A stretch of 64,000 nt of DNA from Microbulbifer sp. ALW1. GTDB lineage: Bacteria > Pseudomonadota > Gammaproteobacteria > Pseudomonadales > Cellvibrionaceae. Below are positions 44,041 through 53,931 of this stretch, one piece after another (the stretch's first letter is position 1; every line of letters begins with the position of its first letter). The stretch is taken from the NCBI RefSeq assembly GCF_009903625.1, contig NZ_CP047569.1:4148001-4212000 (forward strand), given 5' to 3'. The translations under genes and the position numbers were made by a program. The notes beneath the pieces were generated by a model, which was not told where the DNA came from, ran no database searches, and was given only the letters and a program-made list of their open reading frames with translations.

Positions 44041-46443
44041 ATGTACTCGGACAGGTCACAAACCACGCTGACGTATCGCTGCGCCGTCATATTTTTGACT
44101 TTCGCCCTGGCATGGATGGCGACGGGGTGCGATAAGCAGGCGCCAGCAGTGCCCGACAAGGGGGAGAGCGAAGCCACCGCAACGGCGAACAACGACCAGG
44201 ACACCGGCGACCGCGCAGAAGAAAATCCAGCGAACCCCGACGACGAAAAAATCTCACTACTCACCGACCCCGACAGCCCGGTCATGTCCCCGGAACTCGC
44301 CGGTGAATACCCCATCGACAAGATCAAAAATTACGACGAAAAAGGCGACCTGAGCGCCATCGCGAAGCACGGCAAGCTACGCATTCTTGTGGATATCGGC
44401 AACATCGCATCGCTCCACCGTGCTGCCACCCGCCAGGATCTGGAAATCGACCAGGCGCGACGATTGGCAGCCCGACTCGGACTGGATCCGGTGGTGTTGC
44501 ATGTCAATAATTTCTCACAGCTAATCGAATACCTGGTCCAGGGCAAAGGTGACATTATCGCCAATGACCTGGTCATTACCGATGAACGCAAAGCTCTGAT
44601 CGACTTTTCAACCCCGGTCGCCAATACCAGGCTGGTACTGGTTTCACACAATGACACACCGGATATCGACAAACAGCCAGACCTGAAAGGTAAGGTATTG
44701 GCGGTTACCCGGGGAACCGTATTCGAAGAAAAGGCCAAGCGCTTTGCCAATGAGCATCCAGAGCTGGTGCTCAAGGTGGTTGACACCAATTATGTGGACT
44801 TGGCGGTTGAGGTGGCGCAAAAAGATATCGACTTCACGATTCTCGACGATGCCGCCCTCAGCCAGACAATGCAGTTTCGCGATGAGTTAAAGAAAAATCA
44901 CGTTTTCCCCGAGCCGCTACAAATCGCCTGGGCCATCCGCAAAGACTCACCGGAGTTGATGAAGGCAATCAACGACAAAATCCGCCATATCAAGCTGACA
45001 AGATCGACAAAGCGGGTGGTCGATGACCTGGATAAAATCAAGAAGCGCGGCGTATTAAGAGCCATTACACGCAACAACCCCGGCAGCTACTACATGTGGA
45101 AAGGCCGCGTACTGGGCTATGAATTCGAGTTACTGGAGGCCTTTGCCAAAGACCAGGACCTTCGCCTCGAGGTTATCGTCGTACCGGATCACGCGTCGTT
45201 TATACAAATGCTGGAGGATGGAAAGGCCGATGTAGCCGCAAACCTGCTGGCACCGACAGAGCGGCGTAAATCCCAGGGCATGACCTTCAGCAGCCCCACC
45301 CATATGGCAAAAGTCGGAGTGGTCTCCCTCAAGAAAAAGGGCGATGAGGGAGGACTGGAAACACTGTCCGACCTGTCCGGGCGCACAGTGTACCTGCGAG
45401 AAGGCAGCAGTCACTTTGACTTGTTTCAGAAGATCAAGGAGCAGGTTCCCGGGGTCAATCTCGAACTGGTTCCTGAAAACCTGGATATCCAGCAAATTTT
45501 TGATCACATCGCCACCGGCGAGTATGACGTTACCTTTTCCGATGACATTACCGTCAACATGGAGCGCAGTTGGCGCGACGACCTGCACTTTGACCTCGAC
45601 CTGAACGACGATCACCCACACAGCTGGATGGTCCGAGATAACAATCCAAAACTGTTAAAGGCCATCAATCATTTCCTGGAGAAAAAGAAAACCATCGAAA
45701 AGCGCGCACAGCTCTATAAAAAGTATTTCGACTCCCCCAGGCCGTCGCGCGATGAAATCATGGAGCTCAACGCAAAAGGGGAAATCTCGCCTTTTGATGG
45801 ACTGGTACAAAAGTATGCCAAAGAGTTTGATTTCGACTGGCGGCTGGTTATCGCCCAGATGTTTCAGGAGAGCAGCTTCAACCCCAAGGCAAAGTCCTGG
45901 GTCGGTGCCCGCGGACTGATGCAGGTCATGCCCGACACCGGTAAGCAAGTCGGCGAAAAAAACCTGTTCGACCCCGAAACCAGTGTCCGCGCGGGTATGA
46001 AATACCTGGAGTGGCTGTACCGGAAATTTGAAGACAAACAGATCAGCCCGGAAAATATGATGTGGTTTACCCTAGCCTCCTACAACGCCGGGCTCGGGCA
46101 TGTTTACGATGCGCAGGATCTGGCGGAAGAAAAAGGCTGGGACCGGAAGGTCTGGTTTGGCAACGTGGAGAATGCCATGTTGCTGTTATCCCAGAAAAAA
46201 TACTACCGCAAAGCCCGTTACGGATATGCACGCGGTCGCGAGCCCTATGATTACGTCCGCAAAATTGAGGCGCGATTCAGAACCTACGTAGCGCTGCTGG
46301 ATGCGCACAAGCAGCAGTCCGATGATGTCACCCTGGCCTTTCTGACACTCCCTGGCGCATTGTGGCAGCCCGCCCGACTGGCACACAAAGCGCTTCGGCG
46401 CCGACGCCGAGGTAATCCGGCTAACCGGCGAGTCCGCAGCTAG
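44041..46443 (+). CDS. MltF-like lipoprotein: two solute-binding domains plus SLT transglycosylase, paralogue 1
   Basis: The 800-residue product has a lipoprotein signal (FLTFALAWMATGC, cysteine near residue 29) and an acidic linker. Two SBP_bac_3 (periplasmic amino-acid-binding) domains follow, about 100-335 and 340-590; both begin with similar blocks (KHGKLRILVDIGN and KKRGVLRAITRNN). An SLT transglycosylase domain is at about 595-720, with the catalytic Glu in MFQESSFNPKAKS and GARGLMQVMPDTG. E. coli MltF has one binding domain plus SLT; this one has two. The basic Arg-rich tail (RRRRRGNPANRR) is odd. The paralogue starts 38 bases downstream. Confidence 0.85.
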   Translation: MYSDRSQTTLTYRCAVIFLTFALAWMATGCDKQAPAVPDKGESEATATANNDQDTGDRAEENPANPDDEKISLLTDPDSPVMSPELAGEYPIDKIKNYDEKGDLSAIAKHGKLRILVDIGNIASLHRAATRQDLEIDQARRLAARLGLDPVVLHVNNFSQLIEYLVQGKGDIIANDLVITDERKALIDFSTPVANTRLVLVSHNDTPDIDKQPDLKGKVLAVTRGTVFEEKAKRFANEHPELVLKVVDTNYVDLAVEVAQKDIDFTILDDAALSQTMQFRDELKKNHVFPEPLQIAWAIRKDSPELMKAINDKIRHIKLTRSTKRVVDDLDKIKKRGVLRAITRNNPGSYYMWKGRVLGYEFELLEAFAKDQDLRLEVIVVPDHASFIQMLEDGKADVAANLLAPTERRKSQGMTFSSPTHMAKVGVVSLKKKGDEGGLETLSDLSGRTVYLREGSSHFDLFQKIKEQVPGVNLELVPENLDIQQIFDHIATGEYDVTFSDDITVNMERSWRDDLHFDLDLNDDHPHSWMVRDNNPKLLKAINHFLEKKKTIEKRAQLYKKYFDSPRPSRDEIMELNAKGEISPFDGLVQKYAKEFDFDWRLVIAQMFQESSFNPKAKSWVGARGLMQVMPDTGKQVGEKNLFDPETSVRAGMKYLEWLYRKFEDKQISPENMMWFTLASYNAGLGHVYDAQDLAEEKGWDRKVWFGNVENAMLLLSQKKYYRKARYGYARGREPYDYVRKIEARFRTYVALLDAHKQQSDDVTLAFLTLPGALWQPARLAHKALRRRRRGNPANRRVRS

Positions 46444-46481
46444 ACTGTCAGGAAAGCTATTGGATGATGTAAAGACGTACC

Positions 46482-48905
46482 ATGAACTTGCTTTCTGTTC
46501 GCGGGTTTCTCTGCTGCCTGCTGCCGCTGATGCTGTCCCTGTCTGCCTGCCAACGGGAATCCGGGGGCGAAAAAGCGGAAGGTGCACCTGAGCAGCCCGC
46601 CGCTCAGGCGCCGGCAAACAGCGAGGCCATCGATGACGCCGATGCCTCTATCCCTTCTGCCAGTAAACCTGACGATACTGACGCGAAAACACCTCCAGAT
46701 GAAAATGTCATGCGCGCAGCGCAAAAAGGCGACCTGCGCCCGGAAGCCAACTGGGCACCGGAAACCACCGGTGAATACCCGGTCAACGCCTACGATAACT
46801 ACATGGAAATGGGAGACCTAGCAGCCATTCGCAAACACGGGAAACTGCGCATTCTCGTCGACATTTCAAATACCGACTCCCTGCACCGCGCCGCCACCCA
46901 GCAGGATATCGAGCTGGATTCCGCCAAGCGTATGGCCCGCCACATGGGTCTGGAACCCGTAGTGCTCTACGCCGAAAACTTTGACCAGTTGATCCCCCTG
47001 TTGGAAGCCGGCAAAGGCGACATCATTGCCAATAACCTGGTGATTACTGAGGCTCGCCAGCAGGAAATGAATTTTTCGATCCCCACCGCAAATACCGAGA
47101 TCATTCTGGTGTCGAGAAAAGATGCGGAAGCCGTCACTGACTCTTCAGACCTCAAGGGAAAAACACTGGCGGTAACCAAAGGTACCGCCTACGAAGCCGA
47201 CGCACGCGCGTTTGCCGAGAAACACCCGGGAGTGGAACTCAAGGTCGTCGAAAAAAACTACGTCGAGCTGGTGATTGATGTCGTAGAAGGCCACCTGGAC
47301 TACACCATAGTCGAGCGTCAGGTTTTCGACCTGGTTGACCAGTTCAAGGACAATCTGCAGAAAAACTACGTTTTTCCCGGTGAGCGGCAGATGGCCTGGG
47401 CGATGCGCAAAGACTCCCCGGAATTGACCGAGGCTGTGAACAAGTTCGTACGGGACCATAAACTCCAGCGTACCTCAGCGCGCTCGGTCGGCGACCTGAA
47501 TGAAATCAAGGAGCGCGGATACCTGCGCGTTGTCACCCGTAACCACCCCGGCACCTATTACATGTGGAAAGGGCGTGTCATGGGTTACGAATACGAGCTG
47601 GCCCAAGACTTCGCCAAGCACCTGGATGTTCGCCTGGAAATTGTGGTTGCCCCCACCCACGAAGATTTACTGACGATGGTGGTGGAAGGTAAAGCGGATA
47701 TCGCTGCCAGTCTGCTGTCCGCTACAGAGCGCAGAGACAACCAGGGGGTTGATTTCGGCCGACCCTACATGAAGGAGAAGGTTGTTGTCGTCGGAGAGGA
47801 AAACGACAAGATCGACAGTCTCAAGGACCTCGCGGGAAGAACCATTCACGTACGCAAGTCGAGCAACCACTACGATGTCGCGCTGAAGCTCAAAAAGCAG
47901 ATACCTGAGGTAAAAATCGAACTGGCGCCAGAGGAACTGAACATACAGCAGATCATCGACAAGGTGGCCGACAACGAATACGACCTGACCATCGCCGACA
48001 ATGTCTCCGTCAAACTCGAGCACAGCTGGCGCACCAATATTGATGCGCTGATCGACCTGCACGAAGACGACAACGTTTATGTGTGGTTGATCCGGGAGGA
48101 AAACCCGAAACTGCGCGAAGCCGTCAACAAATTCTTTGACAAGAAAAGCACCCAGAAAAAAATGAAAATACTTTATACAAAGTATTTTGATTCCCCGAAG
48201 AAAACCCGACCGGAAATCAATGAAGTCAATGAGAACGGCACCATTTCCCCGTTCGACAAATTCGTCAAGAAATATGCCGACAAATACGATTTTGATTGGC
48301 GCCTCATCGTCGCCCAGATGTTTCAGGAGAGCACCTTCAACCCCAAGGCCAAATCCTGGGTGGGTGCCCGCGGCTTGATGCAGGTGATGCCGGATACCGG
48401 CAAGCAGATTGGTGAAAAAAACCTGTTTGACCCCGAAAGCAGTGTGCGCGCCGGCATCAAGTATCTGGAATGGTTACATCGCAAGTTCGAAGATAAAGGC
48501 ATCAGCCCGGAAAACATGATGTGGTTCACCCTCGCTTCTTATAACGCGGGGCTGGGACATGTTTACGATGCACAAGATCTGGCGGAAGAAAAGGGCTGGG
48601 ATCGCAGGGTTTGGTTTAACAACGTGGAAAACGCCATGTTGCTACTGTCAGAGAAAAAATATTACGAGAAAGCCCGCTACGGTTACGCCAGGGGGCAGGA
48701 ACCCTTCGATTACGTGCGCAAGATCCAGGCTCGCTTCCGCACCTATGTGGCATTGCTGGAAGACTATGAACGCAGGCAGGAGGCGGAAACCGGCCTGTTA
48801 CTGGATCCGCTGTATCCGGAATATCTCCAGCTTGCAAACCTGGAATGCTGGCGGCAACCACCGGTTGCCGCCCTGTGTCGATCAGCTGCAGTTGCCGGGC
48901 ATTGA
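46482..48905 (+). CDS. MltF-like lipoprotein: two solute-binding domains plus SLT transglycosylase, paralogue 2
   Basis: This 807-residue protein has the same domain order as its upstream neighbour: lipoprotein signal (LLPLMLSLSACQ, cysteine near residue 25), acidic linker, two SBP_bac_3 domains and a C-terminal SLT domain with MFQESTFNPKAKS near residue 612. Long identical stretches in the SLT domain (WVGARGLMQVMPDTGKQ, FTLASYNAGLGHVYDAQDL) show a tandem duplication. The last 30 residues differ from paralogue 1, and the stop codon is 24 bases inside the convergent cytochrome gene. It probably degrades or remodels peptidoglycan in response to a bound ligand; that is inferred. Confidence 0.85.
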   Translation: MNLLSVRGFLCCLLPLMLSLSACQRESGGEKAEGAPEQPAAQAPANSEAIDDADASIPSASKPDDTDAKTPPDENVMRAAQKGDLRPEANWAPETTGEYPVNAYDNYMEMGDLAAIRKHGKLRILVDISNTDSLHRAATQQDIELDSAKRMARHMGLEPVVLYAENFDQLIPLLEAGKGDIIANNLVITEARQQEMNFSIPTANTEIILVSRKDAEAVTDSSDLKGKTLAVTKGTAYEADARAFAEKHPGVELKVVEKNYVELVIDVVEGHLDYTIVERQVFDLVDQFKDNLQKNYVFPGERQMAWAMRKDSPELTEAVNKFVRDHKLQRTSARSVGDLNEIKERGYLRVVTRNHPGTYYMWKGRVMGYEYELAQDFAKHLDVRLEIVVAPTHEDLLTMVVEGKADIAASLLSATERRDNQGVDFGRPYMKEKVVVVGEENDKIDSLKDLAGRTIHVRKSSNHYDVALKLKKQIPEVKIELAPEELNIQQIIDKVADNEYDLTIADNVSVKLEHSWRTNIDALIDLHEDDNVYVWLIREENPKLREAVNKFFDKKSTQKKMKILYTKYFDSPKKTRPEINEVNENGTISPFDKFVKKYADKYDFDWRLIVAQMFQESTFNPKAKSWVGARGLMQVMPDTGKQIGEKNLFDPESSVRAGIKYLEWLHRKFEDKGISPENMMWFTLASYNAGLGHVYDAQDLAEEKGWDRRVWFNNVENAMLLLSEKKYYEKARYGYARGQEPFDYVRKIQARFRTYVALLEDYERRQEAETGLLLDPLYPEYLQLANLECWRQPPVAALCRSAAVAGH

Positions 48906-50027
48906 GGCAATCCATTCCTGCAACAGCTCGGTGCCCTCTTCATGTACCAGGCTGCGCCCCAGCTCCGGCATCATGGCGCCAGGGCTGGTCGATTCCACAC
49001 GGAAATTCAAAATGGAATCCGAAGGACTACCGGGTACGATGGCAAACAGGCGGTTACCTGAGCCGGTGCCCGCCGCCACTGGTGGCTTACACACCCCCAG
49101 GCGACGCAGATCCTGCTCAGCGCTGTACAACATCAACCCGGAGGTATCCGCGGCACCACTGGGGTTGTGGCAGTGACCACAGTTGATATCCAGGTAGGAG
49201 CGGGCGCGCTCTTCCAGTGAGGCCGTAGTATCGCTGTAACTCACATTATGCGGTACCTGTGCGAGCTCTGGCATACCGCTCAGGTAGCCCATCTGCTGCC
49301 AAAAGAGCAGCTGATTCTCGCTGCCGCTCTGATAGGTGAAATCCTTGTTCAGGTGCCGCGCGCGCGGACCTATGGGGCGGACCGCTTTTTGCGTGTGATT
49401 GTCCGCATGGCAACCGGCACATTGGTTGGAATCAGGCACCACATAGGTAAAAGCTTCGCTGCCACCGTCTGCATTGGTCAGCTGCAGGCGCTTGGCATCA
49501 CCGGCAATTTCAAGCACGGCTTCCGTCTGAGCGTCATTCCACACATACGGCAGGGCCTGCCAGCCGTCACTGCGTTTCACCAGCAAGCGGGTTTCGATCA
49601 GCTTCACCTTTTTCAGGTTCAGGCCACTTTCCGCATACCCCTGAGAAAAGTCCTGGGAATAATCATCGGTGCGCAACACAGTGCCATCCGCCGCCAGCGG
49701 GTAGTAAAAGGTCTTGCTGATGATGGTACCCACCGGATACTCAAAGTCCTCCTCCCCGTATTCCGCACTGCTGCCCTGCGGCATCCACACGGTCCGCAGC
49801 TTGTGCGCATAGTCGGTAAACAGGGCGGTATTCAGGTCGTAGGGGGTGACACCATCGTTCAGCGACAGCTCGCCGTCGATGGATTCCACTAAATGCCAGT
49901 CACTCAGGTTATCAGGAACGCTATTGCGCTCGTGCAGTGTGACCGCGTCGCGGGGTGTACCACACCCCGCAAGCATCAAAGTCAGCACTGCGCCCCCTAA
50001 CCAGCGGGGCAACAGCAGCTTATGCAT
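48882..50027 (-). CDS. SO_2930-family dihaem c-type cytochrome lipoprotein
   Basis: The 381-residue protein has a lipoprotein signal (GGAVLTLMLAGCG, cysteine at residue 22). Two haem-binding motifs are CAGCH near residue 204 and CGHCH near 290, the second in SYLDINCGHCHNPSG. The family is known from Shewanella SO_2930 and usually sits beside a parallel beta-helix protein, as here. Its role is not established; an extracytoplasmic oxidation is likely. Its start overlaps the end of the beta-helix gene by 8 bases, so they form an operon. Confidence 0.88.
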   Translation of the reverse strand: MHKLLLPRWLGGAVLTLMLAGCGTPRDAVTLHERNSVPDNLSDWHLVESIDGELSLNDGVTPYDLNTALFTDYAHKLRTVWMPQGSSAEYGEEDFEYPVGTIISKTFYYPLAADGTVLRTDDYSQDFSQGYAESGLNLKKVKLIETRLLVKRSDGWQALPYVWNDAQTEAVLEIAGDAKRLQLTNADGGSEAFTYVVPDSNQCAGCHADNHTQKAVRPIGPRARHLNKDFTYQSGSENQLLFWQQMGYLSGMPELAQVPHNVSYSDTTASLEERARSYLDINCGHCHNPSGAADTSGLMLYSAEQDLRRLGVCKPPVAAGTGSGNRLFAIVPGSPSDSILNFRVESTSPGAMMPELGRSLVHEEGTELLQEWIASMPGNCS

Positions 50028-51330
50028 CGGCTACCTCATTGTTTGCGTGTTGCTCTCCCTGAGGTTTTTCCTGTTCGCTATCGAACTCGAGCACCACCTG
50101 TGGCAATTTTTTCAGGTTGCACTGGTGGGCAGAGAGGTCGGTAGTGATGTTTTTGTAGTTGTTTTGCATGTCCACATTGATGATGCCGACATCTTCGTTC
50201 TGGATACACAGTTTCAGGTTTTCCGGCAACTGGCCATCCACCATCTTCTTGCTGTCGATAGCGCCGTCCCAGAGTACGTCAGGCAGGCTTCCGGTGAGGC
50301 CGAACTTGGCGATCTTCAGCGCCTTCAGCTCCATATGATCCGGAGAGGTACCACCACCGACAAAGGTGTTGTCGTAGATGTAGATACCTTCCGGGTAGGG
50401 GTCGAAGTTTTCCTGGGTAGACTTGTCGCTGTAGTAACCCGCCGCAAAATAGCTGCTCACAATCACATTAGCGGTATCGTTATCGGAAATTTCGTTGTTG
50501 AAGATTTCCACATTGTCATTGGAGTTGATCACGATACCGGAGCCCGCAGGCACCGCGGCAACTGGCGTGCCTTCGTGGCCAAAGTTTTCGTAATTGTTTT
50601 TGAACACCTTGTTGTCGTAGACGCGGGTACTGTGCCCCGGCTGCGGCAGGTTAGGCATATTGAATACCAGGATACCACCGGTATTGTTGGTAGCGATGTT
50701 GTCGTAGACATCGGCACCGATGGTGTTTTCAATCTCGATGCCGGCAACATTAAACTCGGCGCGGTTGTTACGCACGATCACGTTGCGGGATTGCCCCACA
50801 TAAATACCCGCATCGGAAGCGCCAATGGCCACGTTGCCTTCCAGCAAGGTATTTTCAGTCTGTACCGGATAAATACCGTAGGCACCATTCTCCGTTGCCG
50901 GGCCGTTGGTCCACTCTACGCGGATATTACGGATGATGATGTTTTTGCCTTCATTGACTTTCAGGGCATCGCCAATGGTGTCTTCAATGGCCAGTCCTTC
51001 GAGGGTGAAGTCACTGGCATTGACCAACAGGCCCTCGGCCCCCTGAATCTGGTCTTTAAAAGACAGGATCGTTTTATCCATGCCGGCGCCGCGGATGGTC
51101 ACGCCGTCCACATTCAACGACAGGCTGCGATTCAGCTGGTAACGGCCTTCCGGAATTTCAATCACATCGCCGGGCTGAGCCTGGATCAGCTGCTTGAGCA
51201 GCTGCTTCTGGAAATCCGCGGAAACGCTCGCCGCGGCCGTATCTGCGCCCTTGCTGGTGCCATTGTCCTGAGAACAGGCGGCCGCCAGTGCTGTGAGTAG
51301 AACCACACCCAGTTTCATTGGTGCTTTCAT
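50020..51330 (-). CDS. Parallel beta-helix repeat lipoprotein
   Basis: This 436-residue protein has a lipoprotein signal (VVLLTALAAACSQ, cysteine at residue 20). The bulk is a right-handed parallel beta-helix with repeated turns such as NIIIRNIRVEW, NTLLEGNVAIGAS, NVIVRNNRAEF and DNVEIFNNEIS, about 22 residues each (pectate-lyase/NosD-like fold). It belongs to the family that partners the SO_2930-type cytochrome. Carbohydrate binding or cleavage is the usual guess for such helices. It is first in the two-gene operon; a C-terminal tail of about 20 Glu/Gln-rich residues ends it. Confidence 0.87.
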   Translation of the reverse strand: MKAPMKLGVVLLTALAAACSQDNGTSKGADTAAASVSADFQKQLLKQLIQAQPGDVIEIPEGRYQLNRSLSLNVDGVTIRGAGMDKTILSFKDQIQGAEGLLVNASDFTLEGLAIEDTIGDALKVNEGKNIIIRNIRVEWTNGPATENGAYGIYPVQTENTLLEGNVAIGASDAGIYVGQSRNVIVRNNRAEFNVAGIEIENTIGADVYDNIATNNTGGILVFNMPNLPQPGHSTRVYDNKVFKNNYENFGHEGTPVAAVPAGSGIVINSNDNVEIFNNEISDNDTANVIVSSYFAAGYYSDKSTQENFDPYPEGIYIYDNTFVGGGTSPDHMELKALKIAKFGLTGSLPDVLWDGAIDSKKMVDGQLPENLKLCIQNEDVGIINVDMQNNYKNITTDLSAHQCNLKKLPQVVLEFDSEQEKPQGEQHANNEVADA

Positions 51331-51782
51331 GGAATCTCCCGCTTTCCTTTATGTTTTTTTTGACTGTTATGTTTGTTTTCTTACACGTTAAGTGCGCTTT
51401 TCGTGCGCGGCCCTACTCCCGATTCGGGCCCCTGGCGGCCACAGCGGTATCTACCACTACCGTTGGTTTCGTGACTATTCTGGTTGCCCCATTATTATTT
51501 GGTACGTTTGTACCAATTTGAAAGCGCAGAACACGTCAACTGCCATTGGCCGGATAGTATCCAATGCCCAAAAAGGCAGCAACAGACAAACGGGAACCCT
51601 GTCTCGTTTTAACCAGACTATTTTTGACTGCCAAGTCGAAAATTGACAATAGCCGGGTACCCGAGGATCTCCCCACCCACACATACGACAAAACCCGCGC
51701 AGGCCCAGCCTGTGCGGGTTTTCATTTAGGGGTAAAGGTAACTCCCAGGCCAGTCTGGCCTAAATCACCAACGGGCAAACCA
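51331..51782. other. Intergenic region upstream of the beta-helix gene
   Basis: About 450 bases with no gene; it holds the upstream sequence of the minus-strand beta-helix operon and the terminator at 51690-51722. Confidence 0.5.
51690..51722 (-). terminator. Intrinsic terminator of the Yip1-family gene
   Basis: A 15-bp stem (51690-51704 with 51708-51722, one G-U) with loop CCA, bounded by AAAA and TTTT, lies about 60 bases after the stop codon of the minus-strand gene. It can act both ways. Confidence 0.85.
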
Positions 51783-52385
51783 CTAGTGCTGGAATACCGG
51801 TGCCGCCACAAAGCTCCAGAAGAGTACCGTCGCCACCATCACGACCACCGCCATGACCAGGCACACAGTGACCACGGCACTGGCAAACAAGAAGCCACGC
51901 TCTTCGGAAACATTCAAGACAATGGGAATACCCACGTACAGCAGGTACACCGCGTAGGCGACGGCCAGGGTAGCTAACAGGATATCCAGCCACAGAACCG
52001 GGTAGAGGCCCGCAGCACCGGCGATAAAAATGGGAGTTGCGGTAAAGCCCGCAATAACCATGCCCTTCATGGGATGGCTTTTTGCACCGTAGGTTTTTGC
52101 CATCCAGTGAATAAAGTAGCCGACGGCAATCACCGCAAGAATCATGGTGACGTAGAAGACAGCAACCAGGGACAAGGCGCTATCACTGGTAAGCGTGCGT
52201 ATTGGCCTGCCGCTACCAATGTTCCAGCCGATTTCCGTGGTGCCAAAATACCAGCAAAGCGCCGGCAATAATGCCAGTACGATGACGTAAGGAATCTGAC
52301 GGTTGAGCCCTTTTTCAGACATGCCGGCAATTTCCTGCCACTGCCTACGAGGTTGCACCATCAGGCCATAGAGATGATTCAGCAT
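51783..52385 (-). CDS. Yip1-family inner-membrane protein
   Basis: The ATG at 52385 (MLNHLYGLMVQPRRQWQEI) has GAGGAG at 7-base spacing and gives 200 residues; the frame is open 22 codons further up. The N-terminal PRRQWQEIA segment and five membrane helices (YVIVLALLPALCWYFG, IAVGYFIHWMAKTYG, IAGAAGLYPVLWLDILLATLAVAYAVYLLYVGIPI as two, and the last near the C-terminus) fit bacterial Yip1-domain proteins. Function in bacteria is unknown. It is monocistronic. Confidence 0.82.
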   Translation of the reverse strand: MLNHLYGLMVQPRRQWQEIAGMSEKGLNRQIPYVIVLALLPALCWYFGTTEIGWNIGSGRPIRTLTSDSALSLVAVFYVTMILAVIAVGYFIHWMAKTYGAKSHPMKGMVIAGFTATPIFIAGAAGLYPVLWLDILLATLAVAYAVYLLYVGIPIVLNVSEERGFLFASAVVTVCLVMAVVVMVATVLFWSFVAAPVFQH

Positions 52386-52866
52386 TCCCATTCTCCTCAC
52401 TCGCGAGGAACCCGGCTTTTGGCCGTAAGGGAGAACCTTTTCAGGAGCCACAGACTCCTGTGTCTCAAATTGATCTGGATACTACTTGTCAAAGTGAGGG
52501 ATACCGCCAAAGGCTTTTCCCAACAGTTCCAGTTTTTTATTCGCATTTTATTTGCGTATTGCCCACGCATCAACTGCGCGAACGCCAGCGTCAAAACAAC
52601 AGATACCGGTTTTTATCCCAGCGGGTAATTATTTTCGCGGCATCATTTTGAAGCACTATAAATTTGTAACACCTCGGTCATGCAAGTCAACGCACTGGTA
52701 AGAAAAGGGACAAATAAAAATGCGGTCGTTTCCGCAGGAAACAACCGCATTCTAAGAAGTGCTACCGAAACACTCGAAGGGGCTTGTGGAAACTTCAACT
52801 GGCGGCTTTATTTTCCGCTACGCGATGTAATCCGCCAGTCTTTTTGCCCGCCCGAAAAATGATGCG
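52386..52866. other. Intergenic region between ilvE and the Yip1-family gene
   Basis: About 480 bases; it contains the ilvE terminator. No gene is supported. Confidence 0.5.
52719..52751 (-). terminator. Intrinsic terminator of ilvE
   Basis: A 15-bp stem with one mismatch (52719-52733 with 52737-52751, loop of three) is followed on the minus strand by TTTTT. It lies about 115 bases after the ilvE stop codon. Confidence 0.75.
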
Positions 52867-53931
52867 TCAGACGTTCACCCGTGGCACTTTTTGCATCCAC
52901 CCGAAGCGGTCTTCCGCGCGACCTTCCTGAATATCAAGAAGTGCCCGCCGCAACTGATCGGCAATCGGACCCGGGGCCTCGCTGAGGCGATAGCGCTGTT
53001 CACCATCGCCGAGTTCGCTGATCGGGCTGACAATGGCAGCAGTACCACAGGCAAATGCTTCACTGCAGGTGCCCGAAGACACCAGCGCCAACAGGTCGTC
53101 GATGTCCATTTCCCGCTCGTACACCTCGATCCCCAGATCCCGGGCCAGGTCCAGCAGGGAATCCCGGGTAACCCCTTCGAGAATCGATCCATTCAATGCC
53201 GGCGTGTGCAGGGCACCATCCATCACCGCAAAGAAGTTCATACCCGACAGCTCGTCAATGGTGTGGCGGTTGCCAGGATTCAGCCACAGGGACTGGTCAT
53301 ACCCCCGCTCCTTGAGGCGCGCGATGCTCAATAGGGAGGCCGCATAGTTGCCGCCGACCTTACTGTCGCCGGTACCACCCACGGCAGCACGGCTGTCTTC
53401 CCGCTCCACCCACAAGCGCATATTGCCCGCATGGTAGGCCTCAGAGGGACTGGCAATGACATAAAACTCGTAGGCGCGGCTGGCCGTTACCGAAAGATCC
53501 GGCTGGGTACCCATCAGGAATGGGCGAAGATACAGGGATTCACCGCTATTGCCGGGAATCAGATTGGCGCAATGGGCGGCCACTGACTCTACCGCTGCCA
53601 TAAACAGCGCCTCGGGAACCGGCGGCATGCACAGACGCTCGGCAGAGTGGGCCATGCGGGCCGCGTTGCGCTCAGGACGGAACAGACCCACGCCATCACC
53701 GTAGCGGTAGGCCTTCAAACCTTCAAAGCAGGATTGGGCGTAATGCAGCACCTTGGCGGCAGGGTCCAGGGCCAGAGGGCCGTAAGGGACCAGCTCGCCA
53801 TCGCTCCAGCGACCGTCCTGAAAACGTGCCCGAAACATCACCGGGGCCATGACGGTACCAAACCCCAGCCTTTCCGGCATTTCATAGCCTCTCAGGCTGG
53901 CAATGGCTTCAGGTTGTATTTTTATGCTCAC
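52867..53931 (-). CDS. ilvE: Branched-chain amino acid aminotransferase
   Basis: The GTG at 53931 is the best start, because GGGAG precedes it by 7 bases; the ATG at 53955 lies before that ribosome site. The product has about 354 residues, matching the longer type II IlvE. Fold-type IV PLP motifs are ALHYAQSCFEGLKAYR (as KVLHYAQSCFEGLKAYR), the Schiff-base lysine in GDSKVGGNYAASL, ELSGMNFF and SSGTCSEAFACGTAA. It interconverts branched-chain amino acids and their 2-oxo acids. Confidence 0.94.
   Translation of the reverse strand: MSIKIQPEAIASLRGYEMPERLGFGTVMAPVMFRARFQDGRWSDGELVPYGPLALDPAAKVLHYAQSCFEGLKAYRYGDGVGLFRPERNAARMAHSAERLCMPPVPEALFMAAVESVAAHCANLIPGNSGESLYLRPFLMGTQPDLSVTASRAYEFYVIASPSEAYHAGNMRLWVEREDSRAAVGGTGDSKVGGNYAASLLSIARLKERGYDQSLWLNPGNRHTIDELSGMNFFAVMDGALHTPALNGSILEGVTRDSLLDLARDLGIEVYEREMDIDDLLALVSSGTCSEAFACGTAAIVSPISELGDGEQRYRLSEAPGPIADQLRRALLDIQEGRAEDRFGWMQKVPRVNV

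Noticed and set aside
49846..51300. 484-codon open frame on the plus strand opposite the cytochrome and beta-helix genes
   Set aside because: The opposite strand has signal peptides, haem motifs and coupled genes; this frame has none.
52353..52651. Two overlapping short frames between ilvE and the Yip1-family gene
   Set aside because: No ribosome sites and mutually overlapping; the first crosses the start of the Yip1-family gene on the other strand.
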